Origin: an uncultured Acetatifactor sp.
GTDB lineage: Bacteria > Bacillota > Clostridia > Lachnospirales > Lachnospiraceae
Direction of reading: 5' to 3'
Assembly (NCBI GenBank): GCA_910584865.1
Contig: CAJUCE010000011.1
Location: 76,637 to 140,636, forward strand
DNA: 64,000 nucleotides
Of this stretch, positions 1-8,257 are shown in pieces. A model generated the notes under the pieces. That model worked only from the letters and a program-made list of their open reading frames with translations, searched no databases and was not told where the DNA came from. Numbering within the stretch: the stretch's first letter is position 1; each line of letters begins with the position of its first letter. The position numbers and the translations under genes are program-made.

Positions 1-1706
1 TTTTTCTCCTGGCTGTTGCTCCTCTGGAAAAAGCCGCAGATTTCGGAATGCCATACCCTTGCGTCCGGGACCAGGTCATCCGCGCATAGGACCATGTCCA
101 GAAGACCGGAGATTTCTCCCTCTTCCAGCAGGCCGGAGGAATAGGACGGTGTCTCCGCTTTCGTTTCCACGGATGTTGGCATTTTTTCCTGCTCTGATTT
201 TAAAGCCGGATTTGATTCCGATGATTTCTCCGTACCCTCTGCCGTAACTGCTTCTGACTGTGGTCTTTGTTCCGGTTTCTGCTCTGGAATGATTCTATTT
301 TCCGGCACTTGTGTTTCTCCTGGTTCCTTTTCAGATTCTGCCTCTGTCCCTGCTGTTTCCCCCTGTGGCTGTGTGGAACCTGCCCCCCGCTCCGGCTGCC
401 TGATTGTTTCCTCTCTTTGTTCCTGAATCTCCCCCGTGTCTGTCCGGTATGGCTGCATAGTTTCCTGTGACTTTGGCGGCACAACGAAAAAATCGCCCAC
501 AGACGGCTTGGGACCATCTGCGGACGATTTTATAGTTTGAGGGGAAAATAAGGATGTGGGTGTTATCTGACTTTCAGCACTACCTCTTCCATCACCATCT
601 CTTCCGCCTCTTTCGTTATCATGTTCATGTGACCGGCTCTCTCCATGGTGTCCTCCGTTTCCGGCATGGGGCGGACGGCCAGCAGTTCCTGGATCAGCGT
701 CTCTTTCCTCTGCTCTGCCTCCTGGTCTATCTGAAAGATCACCTCGTTGATCTTGCCCTGTGCCACCAGTTCCGACAGCCTGTGGGGATGCTTCTCCATC
801 ATGTACGATTTCCACCGGCTCCCGAACCGTCCCACCGGCATCCGGTCGGTCTGCGGGTTCTCCGATACCCTGATCTCGGGATACAGCATCCCGTCCTCTC
901 CCTGTCTGTATGTGAAGTCCATCAATGGCTCTGTTCTCATAGATTTTGCTCCTTTCGATTTTGATGTCCTGGATTTCCCGGTAGATTTCATTCAGGATGG
1001 GCCTTGCGATGGAGACCGTGCAGCTCCCCAGTGCCATGAAAAGCTGGAGCGTGTTGTAATTGCTGATATTCTCAAAGCTACTGTCCTCAAACATTTCCGT
1101 GGAAATCCCGCATTTGGAAAATACGGTATAAGCCACACTTTCTTCCACCAGCTCCATAAACTCCGCTTTCACCGCATTCTCCGGCATCCCGTGGAGAGGG
1201 CTTTCCTCGTCCCTTACCTGGAAACTTTCCATGTAAGGCGAAAGCCAGTCCCTCGCCCGCCTGCCCACCAGATGGTACAGGCAGGCATCCATGCTGTGTG
1301 TGGGCGTGTCATATTTTTCATGGAACCGCATGATGACACTGGGGCGGTACTGTTCCTCCAGCTCCCACAGGTACTTCTGCAGGTTCCGGTAGGACTGGAC
1401 GCTGCCGTTGGTATCCATGAAATCAAAGAGGTATTTGATGCTGGCATTGGGGTTTACCATGTCGATGACCGCAATGCTCCTGGCGCCCCGGTTGATGCTG
1501 CGCCCCACCCGTTTGTCATGCCACTCGTCAAAGGTTCCCAGCTGGGTGGCGTCCGGCTTCTGCGCGTAGATCAGCACCGCATTGTCAAAGGAACGCTTGT
1601 AGAACCGTGCGGCACAGGACAGCAGGCCTTTCCACTCTGCCGGTGTTTTTGTGTACTCCTGTACGGACGCTCTGTAAAGGTCTGCTAAACTGGTCGCTCT
1701 GCTCAA
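1..1706 (-). CDS. Large helicase/methylase-type protein of integrative conjugative elements, N-terminal part (cut by window edge)
   Basis: One open frame runs from a TTG at 1706 to the left edge, about 568 residues without a stop. The start is chosen because AAGGAGG (around 1713-1719) lies just upstream. The first 250 residues read as a conserved globular domain (early motif SLADLYRASVQEYTKTPAEW, then a run of conserved Trp, Tyr and Arg positions). I recall this N-terminus from the very large SNF2-helicase-like proteins encoded by clostridial conjugative elements; the helicase motifs themselves would lie beyond the edge. Residues about 256-382 are low complexity, rich in Gly, Arg, Asp and His, exactly where a second gene overlaps in another frame. 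A Glu/Gln/Pro-rich linker follows, and a folded segment resumes near the edge. It lies 77 bp downstream of parB. Confidence 0.75.
   Translation of the reverse strand, partial: MSRATSLADLYRASVQEYTKTPAEWKGLLSCAARFYKRSFDNAVLIYAQKPDATQLGTFDEWHDKRVGRSINRGARSIAVIDMVNPNASIKYLFDFMDTNGSVQSYRNLQKYLWELEEQYRPSVIMRFHEKYDTPTHSMDACLYHLVGRRARDWLSPYMESFQVRDEESPLHGMPENAVKAEFMELVEESVAYTVFSKCGISTEMFEDSSFENISNYNTLQLFMALGSCTVSIARPILNEIYREIQDIKIERSKIYENRAIDGLHIQTGRGRDAVSRDQGIGEPADRPDAGGTVREPVEIVHDGEASPQAVGTGGTGQDQRGDLSDRPGGRAEERDADPGTAGRPPHAGNGGHHGESRSHEHDNERGGRDGDGRGSAESQITPTSLFSPQTIKSSADGPKPSVGDFFVVPPKSQETMQPYRTDTGEIQEQREETIRQPERGAGSTQPQGETAGTEAESEKEPGETQVPENRIIPEQKPEQRPQSEAVTAEGTEKSSESNPALKSEQEKMPTSVETKAETPSYSSGLLEEGEISGLLDMVLCADDLVPDARVWHSEICGFFQRSNSQEK
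563..940 (-). CDS. TnpV-like protein encoded wholly inside the helicase gene, in another frame
   Basis: This is a 125-residue frame on the same strand as the helicase gene, fully nested in it. The ATG at 940 has its own AAAGGAG site (949-955) at 8-nt spacing, which makes it preferable to the longer frame opening at 991. The protein has the layout I recall for the TnpV family of transposon-encoded proteins: a short N-terminal Tyr-Arg segment, a Pro-Val-Gly-Arg-Phe-Gly motif, then helices with Tyr-Met-Met-Glu-Lys-His-Pro, Gly-Lys-Ile-Asn and a C-terminal Ala-Glu-Glu-Met-Val helix. The overlapped helicase residues are low complexity, as expected if this frame carries the constraint. TnpV has no established biochemical role that I know of. 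Family assignment is from memory of the pattern. Confidence 0.62.
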   Translation of the reverse strand: MRTEPLMDFTYRQGEDGMLYPEIRVSENPQTDRMPVGRFGSRWKSYMMEKHPHRLSELVAQGKINEVIFQIDQEAEQRKETLIQELLAVRPMPETEDTMERAGHMNMITKEAEEMVMEEVVLKVR

Positions 1707-1783
1707 GCTGTTCCCCTCCTTTTTCATTTCAGTTACGCATATTCCCTTTTTCATGCCAGTTTTGTGAACTGTATCCAGACTGC

Positions 1784-2851
1784 TTATTCGTCCGGATACT
1801 GCTCTTCGTGCCCTTCGGGAACATGCTGATTTTCAAAGTACAATGCCAATGCCCGCTCTATGGTGTCCTCAATCTCTCTGGCACTCTGGCCTGCGGTGAA
1901 ATATTTGGTGATGACTGCTGACTTCACCTTAAAGGGCTGTGGCTTATTGGTTTTTGGTTTCCGTGTCTTCTCACCGGAAAGTATCTGCACAGCGGTTGTG
2001 TCATTCAGTTTTCCAGTTTCATAGCAGCTGCGGAGAAGTTCCGCCTTTTTCATGTCTACCTTGTAGTTATCGCTCTCCATCAGCTCCGCTATCTGGCGCT
2101 GCCGGTCTCCATCCTCAATAAAGGACAGGTCATATGCGGCAAGGAATGGGATTTCACCGGTATCTACCTTTCCAATCAACGGCTCGATTAGCTTTGAAAT
2201 GCGGATATATTTTGCTACCTTGTCTCTGGAAAGCCCGTATTCCTGACCGATTTTTGTGTCTGACCGCAACTTCGTCTGAACCTCAGACGAAGTTGGATTT
2301 TCCCTGGATTCATGCGGGTTTAAGAGCATTTCTATCTCATCTAAAAGATCATTTCTCCTGCCCTGTGACTTCAATGCCTCGTAGTGCTGGGCAAGGCAGT
2401 ATGCCCTCTCAGAGTGGCTCATATCGCCAAAGGAGCGCTGCCGGAGATTGGTTTCTGTCACGATCAGCACAGCTTCATCATAGGTCAGGTTCTCCTTTAT
2501 GATGACGGGACCCTTGGTAAGCCCCGCAAGCAGGGCCGCATTATGGCGGTTGTGGCCGCTCAAAATGATATACTTTCCGTCCTCATTATGCCAGAGGATA
2601 ATGGGAAGCAGGACACCGAACTGACGGATGCTCTCCACCATGTCAGCAAGCTGCTGTCCCTCGTACAGCCTGAACTTGTGGTTGGGGAACGGCTCCATCC
2701 GGGTAAAGTCCATTTCCAGGATGCCTGCCGGTTCCTGAGCCTCCCCCTGTGCGGATACCACAGCCGAAGTATCCGTGACCGCTTTTTCCTGTTCTGTGTC
2801 AAAATGCAGCATGTCGCTGAAATCTTCCAGGTTGACTCTTGGCTTACCCAA
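1784..2851 (-). CDS. ParB-family partition/nucleoid-occlusion-like DNA-binding protein
   Basis: A 355-residue ParB homologue. The N-terminal ParB/Sulfiredoxin-type domain shows a SGHNRHNAALLAG motif, the family's CTP/nucleotide-binding box, preceded by the usual NHKFRLYEG-type strand. A helix-turn-helix follows in the middle (EYGLSRDKVAKYIRISKLI). The start is set at TTG 2851 because a GGAGG site precedes it and because the longer frame would run back deep into parA. It overlaps the end of parA by 8 nt, implying translational coupling. Together the two genes probably stabilise the element when it is excised or circular. The C-terminal 100 residues resemble ParB-like proteins of conjugative elements rather than chromosomal Spo0J. 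Confidence 0.85.
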   Translation of the reverse strand: MGKPRVNLEDFSDMLHFDTEQEKAVTDTSAVVSAQGEAQEPAGILEMDFTRMEPFPNHKFRLYEGQQLADMVESIRQFGVLLPIILWHNEDGKYIILSGHNRHNAALLAGLTKGPVIIKENLTYDEAVLIVTETNLRQRSFGDMSHSERAYCLAQHYEALKSQGRRNDLLDEIEMLLNPHESRENPTSSEVQTKLRSDTKIGQEYGLSRDKVAKYIRISKLIEPLIGKVDTGEIPFLAAYDLSFIEDGDRQRQIAELMESDNYKVDMKKAELLRSCYETGKLNDTTAVQILSGEKTRKPKTNKPQPFKVKSAVITKYFTAGQSAREIEDTIERALALYFENQHVPEGHEEQYPDE

Positions 2852-3653
2852 CTGCCTGCACCTCCCTCTGCTCATTTTCCAGAAGCTCGTCCGCAAACCT
2901 CTCATAGGCCAGCGCCGCCGGGTTGTTCGGCATGAACTCACAGATGGTCTTGTGGTACAGCACCGCCTCCGCCACCTTTATGGAGCGGGGGATGTGGGTC
3001 CTGAAGATTGGCACCGCACCGGCAAAGCCCTGTTCTATCAGCTGCCTGACCTGAACCGACACTATGGTATTGGGGGAATCCATGGTGATAAGGATGCCCT
3101 CAATCCGCAGTCTGTGGTTGCTGTTCTTTCGGATAATCTGGTAGTGCCTAAGCAGCTCCGCCAGTCCCTGCGTGGATAACAGTTCCGCCTGTGTAGGGAC
3201 AATGATGCTGTCCGCACACATCATCACGTTGATCATAGGAGTCCCCATCTGGGGCATACAATCCAGGATTATGTACTGGTATCTGTCCCGGATGGTATTT
3301 ACATACTGGGTCAGTATCCGCTCCCGGAAATCCACGTTGCACAGATTCCTCTCCAGCGTGAAAAGCTGGGAGTTGGACGGAATGACCTCCACGCCGCTCT
3401 CATGCTTTATCACATAGCTGTCCGGCTCCGGCAAAGGCTCGTCCTCCATAATCTTCCGCAATAACGTATTGATTGTTATTTCCAGTTTGTTGATGTTCTT
3501 TACTCCATAGATAATGCTGGAATGCCCCTGGCCGTCAAAATCTATCAGGGCTGTCCGCTTTCCTCTCTTTGCCAGCAGGTAGGCCAGTGTGGTGGCCGTG
3601 GCTGATTTTCCCACACCGCCTTTCTCGTTCATTACTGCTATAACTTTTGCCAT
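2844..3653 (-). CDS. ParA/Soj-family partition ATPase
   Basis: A 269-residue ParA-type ATPase. The deviant Walker A box (NEKGGVGKS, residues 9-17) carries the signature lysine; the switch I region (DFDGQGHSS) and the Walker B strand (YQYIILDCMPQMG) follow in normal order. An AAAGGAG site precedes the ATG at 3653. ParA proteins drive DNA segregation by ATP-dependent binding to DNA and stimulation by a ParB partner, which here is the overlapping downstream gene. It is the first gene inside the element beside the sigK junction, with about 170 bp of repeat-rich DNA between. Confidence 0.93.
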   Translation of the reverse strand: MAKVIAVMNEKGGVGKSATATTLAYLLAKRGKRTALIDFDGQGHSSIIYGVKNINKLEITINTLLRKIMEDEPLPEPDSYVIKHESGVEVIPSNSQLFTLERNLCNVDFRERILTQYVNTIRDRYQYIILDCMPQMGTPMINVMMCADSIIVPTQAELLSTQGLAELLRHYQIIRKNSNHRLRIEGILITMDSPNTIVSVQVRQLIEQGFAGAVPIFRTHIPRSIKVAEAVLYHKTICEFMPNNPAALAYERFADELLENEQREVQAVG

Positions 3654-3709
3654 TTGTGTTCTCCTTTCGTTTTCCTGTCCGTTTTTCAGATGTAACGGTA
3701 TACCAGAAC

Positions 3710-3743
3710 GGTAGTTTGTGGTAAGATGTGTTTGGGTAGTTTG
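3710..3743. repeat. Two 9-bp direct repeats upstream of parA
   Basis: GGTAGTTTG occurs at 3710-3718 and again at 3735-3743, 25 bp apart, inside a G/T-rich stretch between parA and the element end. They could be binding sites for ParB, a recombinase or a regulator; the sequence alone does not decide. Confidence 0.45.
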
Positions 3744-3766
3744 GGTTGGGTAAATAGGGTATAAAA

Positions 3767-3845
3767 ATAGGGATAAAGCAGTAGACCATCTAATGGTTTT
3801 CCTGACTTTATCCCTATAATAACAGATGGGTAACTCCTGGAAATC
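3767..3845. other. Candidate attachment-site region of the element in sigK
   Basis: Just inside the sigK junction lies a 12-bp inverted repeat, ATAGGGATAAAG at 3767-3778 against CTTTATCCCTAT at 3806-3817, with a smaller palindrome ACCAT-CTA-ATGGT (3785-3797) between the arms. The sigK coding match ends at 3830. Nested dyads at the end of an inserted element fit recombinase binding arms. The exact crossover cannot be set without the other junction. Confidence 0.45.
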
Positions 3846-4549
3846 CCCAAAGCCTCCCCGATCTCGTTCTGGGTCACCTCGCGGTTTCCATAGAGTCCGT
3901 AACGCATGATGATGATCTGCCTCTCCCTGTCCGTAAGATCTGTATCCATCAAAACCAGCAGACGCTTGATATTGCCGCTCAGCTCCATACTCTCAACGAT
4001 ATCCGGCTGATTTTGCTCGATCACATCCACCAGATGAATCTCGTTCCCTTCCTTGTCCTGTCCGATGGGTTCAAAAAGAGAAACTTCCCGGGAGGATTTC
4101 TTTTTTCCCCGCAGGAACATCAGCAATTCATTCTCAATACATCTGCAGGCGTAAGTTGCCAGACGCCCCTTTTTCTCATCGAATGTTTTGATGGCCTTGA
4201 TCAATCCGATACAGCCAATGGAAATAAAATCTTCTATATCCTCGTCCGCACTCTGATATTTCTTGACGATATGAACCACCAGACGCAGATTTCTTTCCAC
4301 CAATATTTTTTGTGCCCTTTCGGCCTCCTCAGGGGAGCCATGGCGCAGCAAGCGGATATATTCTGCTTCCTCCTCCTGAGTCAACGGCTTTTGAAACGTC
4401 TCCAACAAAAAACCCCCATGGAATACTCTTAACATATTTTATGTGTCTGGCTCATCCATGGTGCCTGTCAGAAGGCTCTATTCCAAAATATTATGCCATG
4501 AGCACAGCATCGCTCATAGCGGCATGGCCATTCAGCCACCCCCTGCCGG

Positions 4550-4603
4550 GAATAAGGGCATGCTCCCCTGGGCATGCTGCCCTGGGCATTATGCCCTGGT
4601 CAC
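4550..4603. repeat. Short degenerate 14-bp tandem repeat
   Basis: Between sigK and hemW the phrase CCCTGGGCAT recurs about every 14 bp, roughly three degenerate units around 4560-4600. No coding frame there looks genuine. It is an intergenic minisatellite of unknown role. Confidence 0.4.
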
Positions 4604-4700
4604 TCTATCCATAATACGGCTGTAAATATAATATGCCGCAGCCTTTAGTCCCACCGCCAAAAGCAATACAGGCTTACAGGCAGACATCTCTTTCCATATA

Positions 4701-6032
4701 CTAATTCAGGAATTGTGCCATAACATAATTACTCAAATCCAGTCCCCTGTCGGTCAGTGCAAGTCTCATATTATCCGCAGACATCCTTATGCCAGCATGC
4801 GGTGATTCCCTGTCCCCGGGCACACCTGTTCCAGCACGCGGCGCCTCCCTGTCCCCAGGCATACTTATGCCAGCAGACGGCGCCTCCCTGTCCCCGGACA
4901 TACTTGTTCCAGACCGCGGCGCCTCCCCGTCCCCGGGCAGGTACCGCAGCAGCCCGTCCTCCGCATTCTTCCGTATCACTTCCCCATACACCTCTTCCAT
5001 GCCGCACCCGAAAAGCCTTCTGAACTCCCCGCAGTCCACACCTGACCTCATCCTCAGCCCCAGGAACATGAATTCTTCCATCTGCTCCTGCCGTCCAAGC
5101 ACCTGCTCATCCTCCCTGCATCCCAGGGGAGCCGCCAGATAAGCCAGCAAATCCGCACCGTTTCGAAAGCGCACATTCTCCACCAGAGAAGCCGCCCCGA
5201 TTCCAAAACCCGCATAATCCTTCCGCTGCCAGTAACCGCAGTTGTGACGGCACTCATATCCTTTTTTCGCATAATTGGATATTTCATACCGCTCATATCC
5301 CGCCCGTGCCAGAATCCGCTTCGTCTCCCGGTACATTTCCCGGTCCGTATCCTCGTCCGGCAATTCCAGCTCCCCTTTTTCATATCTGTCATACAGGGGC
5401 GTCCCTTCCTCCAGAATCAGGCTGTAGGCAGAGATATGCTCCGGCTCCTCCTCCAGAGCAAGCACTTTTTCCAGCGTACGCCGGTACCCGGAAAGTGTCT
5501 GCCCCGGCAAGGCGCTCATGATGTCCGCATTGATATTAGAAAAGCCCGCCTGCCTGGCCGCTCGGAATGCTTCCAAAAACTGCTGCCAGGTATGGATCCT
5601 GCCGATGGCCGCCAGTTCCCTGTCATCCGCGGACTGCAGGCCGATGCTAAGGCGGTTAATGCCCGCCTTCCGGAACGTTCGTAGCGCCTCCCCGGATACC
5701 GTCCCCGGATTGACTTCTATAGTCAATTCCGCATCCTCCGCCAGATCATAATGCGCCCGTACAGCATCCATCAGCTCCGCAATATAGGACGCCCGCACCA
5801 CGGAAGGAGTGCCTCCGCCTATGAACACACTGGTAACCCGATAATCCGCATACCGAAGAGCGCTCCCCACCGTCTCGGTAAGAAGCGCCTCCATGTATCT
5901 TTCCTTAGTATCCACATCCCCGGGAGCGGAAAGAAAATCGCAGTAGAGGCATTTCCTGACGCAGAATGGAATATGAAAGTACAATTCCAGTTGTTTTTTA
6001 TAGCCATTACTTTTTCCTGTTTCTTTTATCAC
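4701..6032 (-). CDS. hemW: HemW-type radical SAM protein (oxygen-independent coproporphyrinogen oxidase-like)
   Basis: A 443-residue radical SAM protein. The CxxxCxxC cluster motif CVRKCLYC follows the conserved YFHIPFC strand near residue 25, and the family motifs GGGTPS, NPGT, NRLSIGLQS and SALPGQT follow in order. HemW is a heme chaperone rather than a true coproporphyrinogen dehydrogenase in characterised cases. The GTG at 6032 is preferred because GGAAGGAG sits just upstream; the longer frame needs an unsupported TTG. Oddity: four 13-residue units (pattern Gly-Asp-Arg-Glu-Ala-Pro) are inserted just before the last 25 residues, in the C-terminal domain. It follows lepA by about 45 bp on the same strand, the usual lepA-hemW order in Firmicutes. 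Confidence 0.92.
   Translation of the reverse strand: MIKETGKSNGYKKQLELYFHIPFCVRKCLYCDFLSAPGDVDTKERYMEALLTETVGSALRYADYRVTSVFIGGGTPSVVRASYIAELMDAVRAHYDLAEDAELTIEVNPGTVSGEALRTFRKAGINRLSIGLQSADDRELAAIGRIHTWQQFLEAFRAARQAGFSNINADIMSALPGQTLSGYRRTLEKVLALEEEPEHISAYSLILEEGTPLYDRYEKGELELPDEDTDREMYRETKRILARAGYERYEISNYAKKGYECRHNCGYWQRKDYAGFGIGAASLVENVRFRNGADLLAYLAAPLGCREDEQVLGRQEQMEEFMFLGLRMRSGVDCGEFRRLFGCGMEEVYGEVIRKNAEDGLLRYLPGDGEAPRSGTSMSGDREAPSAGISMPGDREAPRAGTGVPGDRESPHAGIRMSADNMRLALTDRGLDLSNYVMAQFLN
4779..4934. repeat. 39-bp in-frame minisatellite in hemW, four units
   Basis: Four degenerate 39-bp units encode 13-residue repeats of the type GDREAPxAGxxMP in the C-terminal part of HemW. The unit is a multiple of 3, so copy-number change keeps the frame. 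Confidence 0.85.
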
Positions 6033-6077
6033 AGTACTCCTTCCGCCCAAACCCGGCTTCCGCCAACGCCTGCCTCC

Positions 6078-7901
6078 TCAATCATCATCCAGCTTCAGCA
6101 CGCTCAGGAAAGCCTTCTGCGGAATCTCCACATTCCCGATCTGCCGCATCCGCTTCTTTCCTTCCTTCTGCTTCTCCAGCAGCTTCTTCTTTCTCGTGAT
6201 ATCGCCGCCGTAACATTTCGCCAACACATCCTTGCGCATGGCCTTCACGGTTTCCCGGGCAATGACCTTGCCGCCAACAGCTGCCTGAATGGGAATCTCG
6301 AACAGGTGTCTGGGAATCTCCTCCTTCAACTTCTCGCACATTCTGCGTCCTCTCTCATAAGCGGAATCCGCATGAACGATAAACGACAATGCGTCCACCT
6401 CCTCACGATTGATCAGAATGTCCAGCTTCACCAGCTTGGATTCCTCATATCCCTTCATATCATAGTCAAAGGAAGCATAGCCTCTGGAACGGGATTTCAA
6501 TGCATCAAAAAAGTCATATATAATCTCGTTCAGAGGAAGCTCGTATTTCAGCAATGCACGGCTGGCCTCCATATATTCCATCCCCAGATACCTTCCCCTC
6601 CGCTCCTGACAGAGCTCCATAATCGAACCGATGAATTCACTGGTGACCATAATTTCCGCGCTGACCACCGGCTCCTCCATATGCTCGATAGTGGAGGGAT
6701 CCGGCAGGTTTGAGGGATTGGTCAGCTCGATGACCTCCCCGTTTGTTTTGTATACCTTGTATACAACGCCGGGAGCCGTGGCCACCAAATCCAGATTATA
6801 CTCCCGCTCCAGCCTCTCCTGGATCACCTCCAGGTGCAAAAGCCCCAGGAACCCGCAGCGGAATCCGAAACCCAGCGCCACCGAGGTCTCCGGCTCGTAC
6901 TGCAGCGCGGCATCATTGAGCTGAAGCTTCTCCAGCGCATCCCTCAAATCCGGATATTTCGCACCGTCCGCGGGATAGAAACCGCAGTAAACCATGGACT
7001 GGACTTTTTTATATCCCGGCAAAGGGCTGTCACAGGGATTGTTATCATCCGTCACCGTATCGCCCACTGCAGTGTCTTTTACATTCTTGATGGATGCCGT
7101 AATATAGCCCACCATTCCGGCGGACAGTTCTTCACAAGGAATAAACTGCCCCGCGCCGAAGCAGCCTACCTCCACCACTTCCTCCTTTGCACCGGTAGCC
7201 ATCATCCGGATTGCCGTTCCCTTTTTGACGGTTCCTTCCATAATCCGGCAAAATATGATGACACCCTTGTAAGGATCATACAGGGAATCAAAGATCAAAG
7301 CCTTCAGGGGCGCTCTCGGATCTCCCTTGGGCGCGGGAATCTTCTTCACGATCTGCTCCAGCACATCCTCTATACCGATGCCGTTCTTTGCGGAAATCAA
7401 CGGTGCGTCATGGGCCTCCAGCCCGATCACATCCTCGATCTCCTCTATGACACGGTCCGGTTCCGCGCTGGGCAGGTCAATCTTGTTAATCACGGGTATC
7501 ACATCCAGGTCATGGTCCAGGGCCAGATACACATTGGCCAGCGTCTGGGCCTCGATACCCTGGGCGGCATCCACCACCAGAATCGCCCCGTCGCATGCGG
7601 CCAGAGAGCGGCTGACTTCATAATTAAAATCCACATGCCCCGGCGTATCGATGAGATTCAGGATATACTCCTCCCCATCTTTCGCCTTATATACAGTACG
7701 GACTGCCTGGGCCTTGATGGTAATGCCCCGCTCCCGCTCCAGATCCATATTGTCCAGCACCTGGGCCTGCATCTCCCTGCTGGTCAGCAGGCCGGTATGC
7801 TCGATGATCCGGTCCGCCAATGTGGATTTTCCATGGTCTATATGCGCTACAATACAGAAATTCCGGATTCTGGACTGTTCGCTATTCCTGATTTCTTCCA
7901 T
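6078..7901 (-). CDS. lepA: Elongation factor 4 (LepA), ribosome back-translocating GTPase
   Basis: A 607-residue translational GTPase of the normal length for LepA. The G1 box HIDHGKST, the DTPGHVDF box and the NKIDL box are present near the N-terminus. The LepA-specific C-terminal domain ends in the expected basic segment (CYGGDITRKKKLLEKQKEGKKRM region) just before the stop. The ATG at 7901 is preferred over the in-frame start 27 nt upstream because an AAGGA site precedes it and the N-terminus then matches the family. It heads a leftward unit with hemW and is divergent from the ABC exporter. Confidence 0.97.
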   Translation of the reverse strand: MEEIRNSEQSRIRNFCIVAHIDHGKSTLADRIIEHTGLLTSREMQAQVLDNMDLERERGITIKAQAVRTVYKAKDGEEYILNLIDTPGHVDFNYEVSRSLAACDGAILVVDAAQGIEAQTLANVYLALDHDLDVIPVINKIDLPSAEPDRVIEEIEDVIGLEAHDAPLISAKNGIGIEDVLEQIVKKIPAPKGDPRAPLKALIFDSLYDPYKGVIIFCRIMEGTVKKGTAIRMMATGAKEEVVEVGCFGAGQFIPCEELSAGMVGYITASIKNVKDTAVGDTVTDDNNPCDSPLPGYKKVQSMVYCGFYPADGAKYPDLRDALEKLQLNDAALQYEPETSVALGFGFRCGFLGLLHLEVIQERLEREYNLDLVATAPGVVYKVYKTNGEVIELTNPSNLPDPSTIEHMEEPVVSAEIMVTSEFIGSIMELCQERRGRYLGMEYMEASRALLKYELPLNEIIYDFFDALKSRSRGYASFDYDMKGYEESKLVKLDILINREEVDALSFIVHADSAYERGRRMCEKLKEEIPRHLFEIPIQAAVGGKVIARETVKAMRKDVLAKCYGGDITRKKKLLEKQKEGKKRMRQIGNVEIPQKAFLSVLKLDDD

Positions 7902-8257
7902 CTTATTTTTCCTTCCTGAAATAATCATTCATCCCCGTGTCAAAAGCCCTCTGGAAACTGCCGCACATGATTCTGGCTTCTCCCTGAAATGCTTTTCCTG
8001 ACAGCCGGTATCTTCCTGATAATTAAGTATGATCATATCATTTTTGCCAGGACTTGTCTATAAAATCTTCGCTTTTAACCGACAAAATCCCTGCCCTCCC
8101 TCCCCTACAATAAATTCCATCAACGGTGCAAGATACTCCATTTCTTTTTGTACCCGGAAAAGTACAATGTAGCATAAGCCCAAAACAAAATACCCTGACA
8201 CGGATGTTCTGGACGGGACATCCGGGGAATAAAACGGGCCGGGGAGGTATACATATT
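7902..8257. other. Divergent intergenic region lepA / ABC exporter
   Basis: No gene is seen here. The region must hold the promoters for lepA (leftward) and the exporter (rightward). The only clear structure is the dyad described separately at 8148-8167. Confidence 0.6.
8148..8167. promoter_or_regulatory. Operator-like dyad upstream of the ABC exporter
   Basis: TTGTAC (8148-8153) and GTACAA (8162-8167) form a perfect 6-bp inverted repeat with an 8-bp spacer, 90 bp before the exporter start. Such dyads commonly bind dimeric repressors. No regulator gene is adjacent. Confidence 0.4.

Larger units (their letters stand above)
1..3829. mobile_element. End of a skin-like integrative or conjugative element inserted in sigK (partial)
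   Basis: The segment holds a ParA/ParB pair and a giant helicase-type gene typical of Firmicutes integrative conjugative elements, all transcribed leftward away from the junction. Its right boundary is set by sigK: the sigma-K reading frame matches the family up to Gly-Ile-Ser-Arg-Ser-Tyr, whose last codon is 3830-3832, and then turns into unrelated residues. The other end, the recombinase and the missing 3' piece of sigK must lie left of the window. That it is an integrative element is inferred from gene content plus the disrupted host gene; whether it is conjugative or excises developmentally cannot be seen here. Confidence 0.75.
3686..4435 (-). pseudogene. sigK: RNA polymerase sporulation sigma factor SigK, 3' end replaced by the inserted element
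   Basis: Residues 1-202 match sigma-K, the late mother-cell sigma factor: region 2 (NLRLVVHIVKKYQSADEDIEDFISIGCIGLIKAIKTFDEKKG, of which only key parts matter: Asp-Leu/Ile-Ser-Ile-Gly and the Lys-Gly core), the CIENE segment, the GQDKEGNEI segment and region 4 with LTDRERQIIIMRYGL. Region 4.2 should continue after Gly-Ile-Ser-Arg-Ser-Tyr with Val-Ser-Arg-Ile-Glu-Lys, but at residue 203 it changes to 47 unrelated residues ending at 3686. The -35 recognition helix is therefore broken and this product is unlikely to recognise promoters. The start at 4435 is tentative; a TTG about 30 nt downstream after a G-rich run is an alternative. It may be a developmentally repairable gene rather than a dead one. 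Confidence 0.88.

Noticed and set aside
200..517. 105-residue minus-strand frame at the left edge
   Set aside because: It is a shadow of the large helicase frame, which is open from 1706 to the edge in a different phase.
747..1688. 313-residue plus-strand frame
   Set aside because: It is antisense to the helicase gene and carries no motif; the minus-strand frame has a ribosome site and clear conservation pattern.
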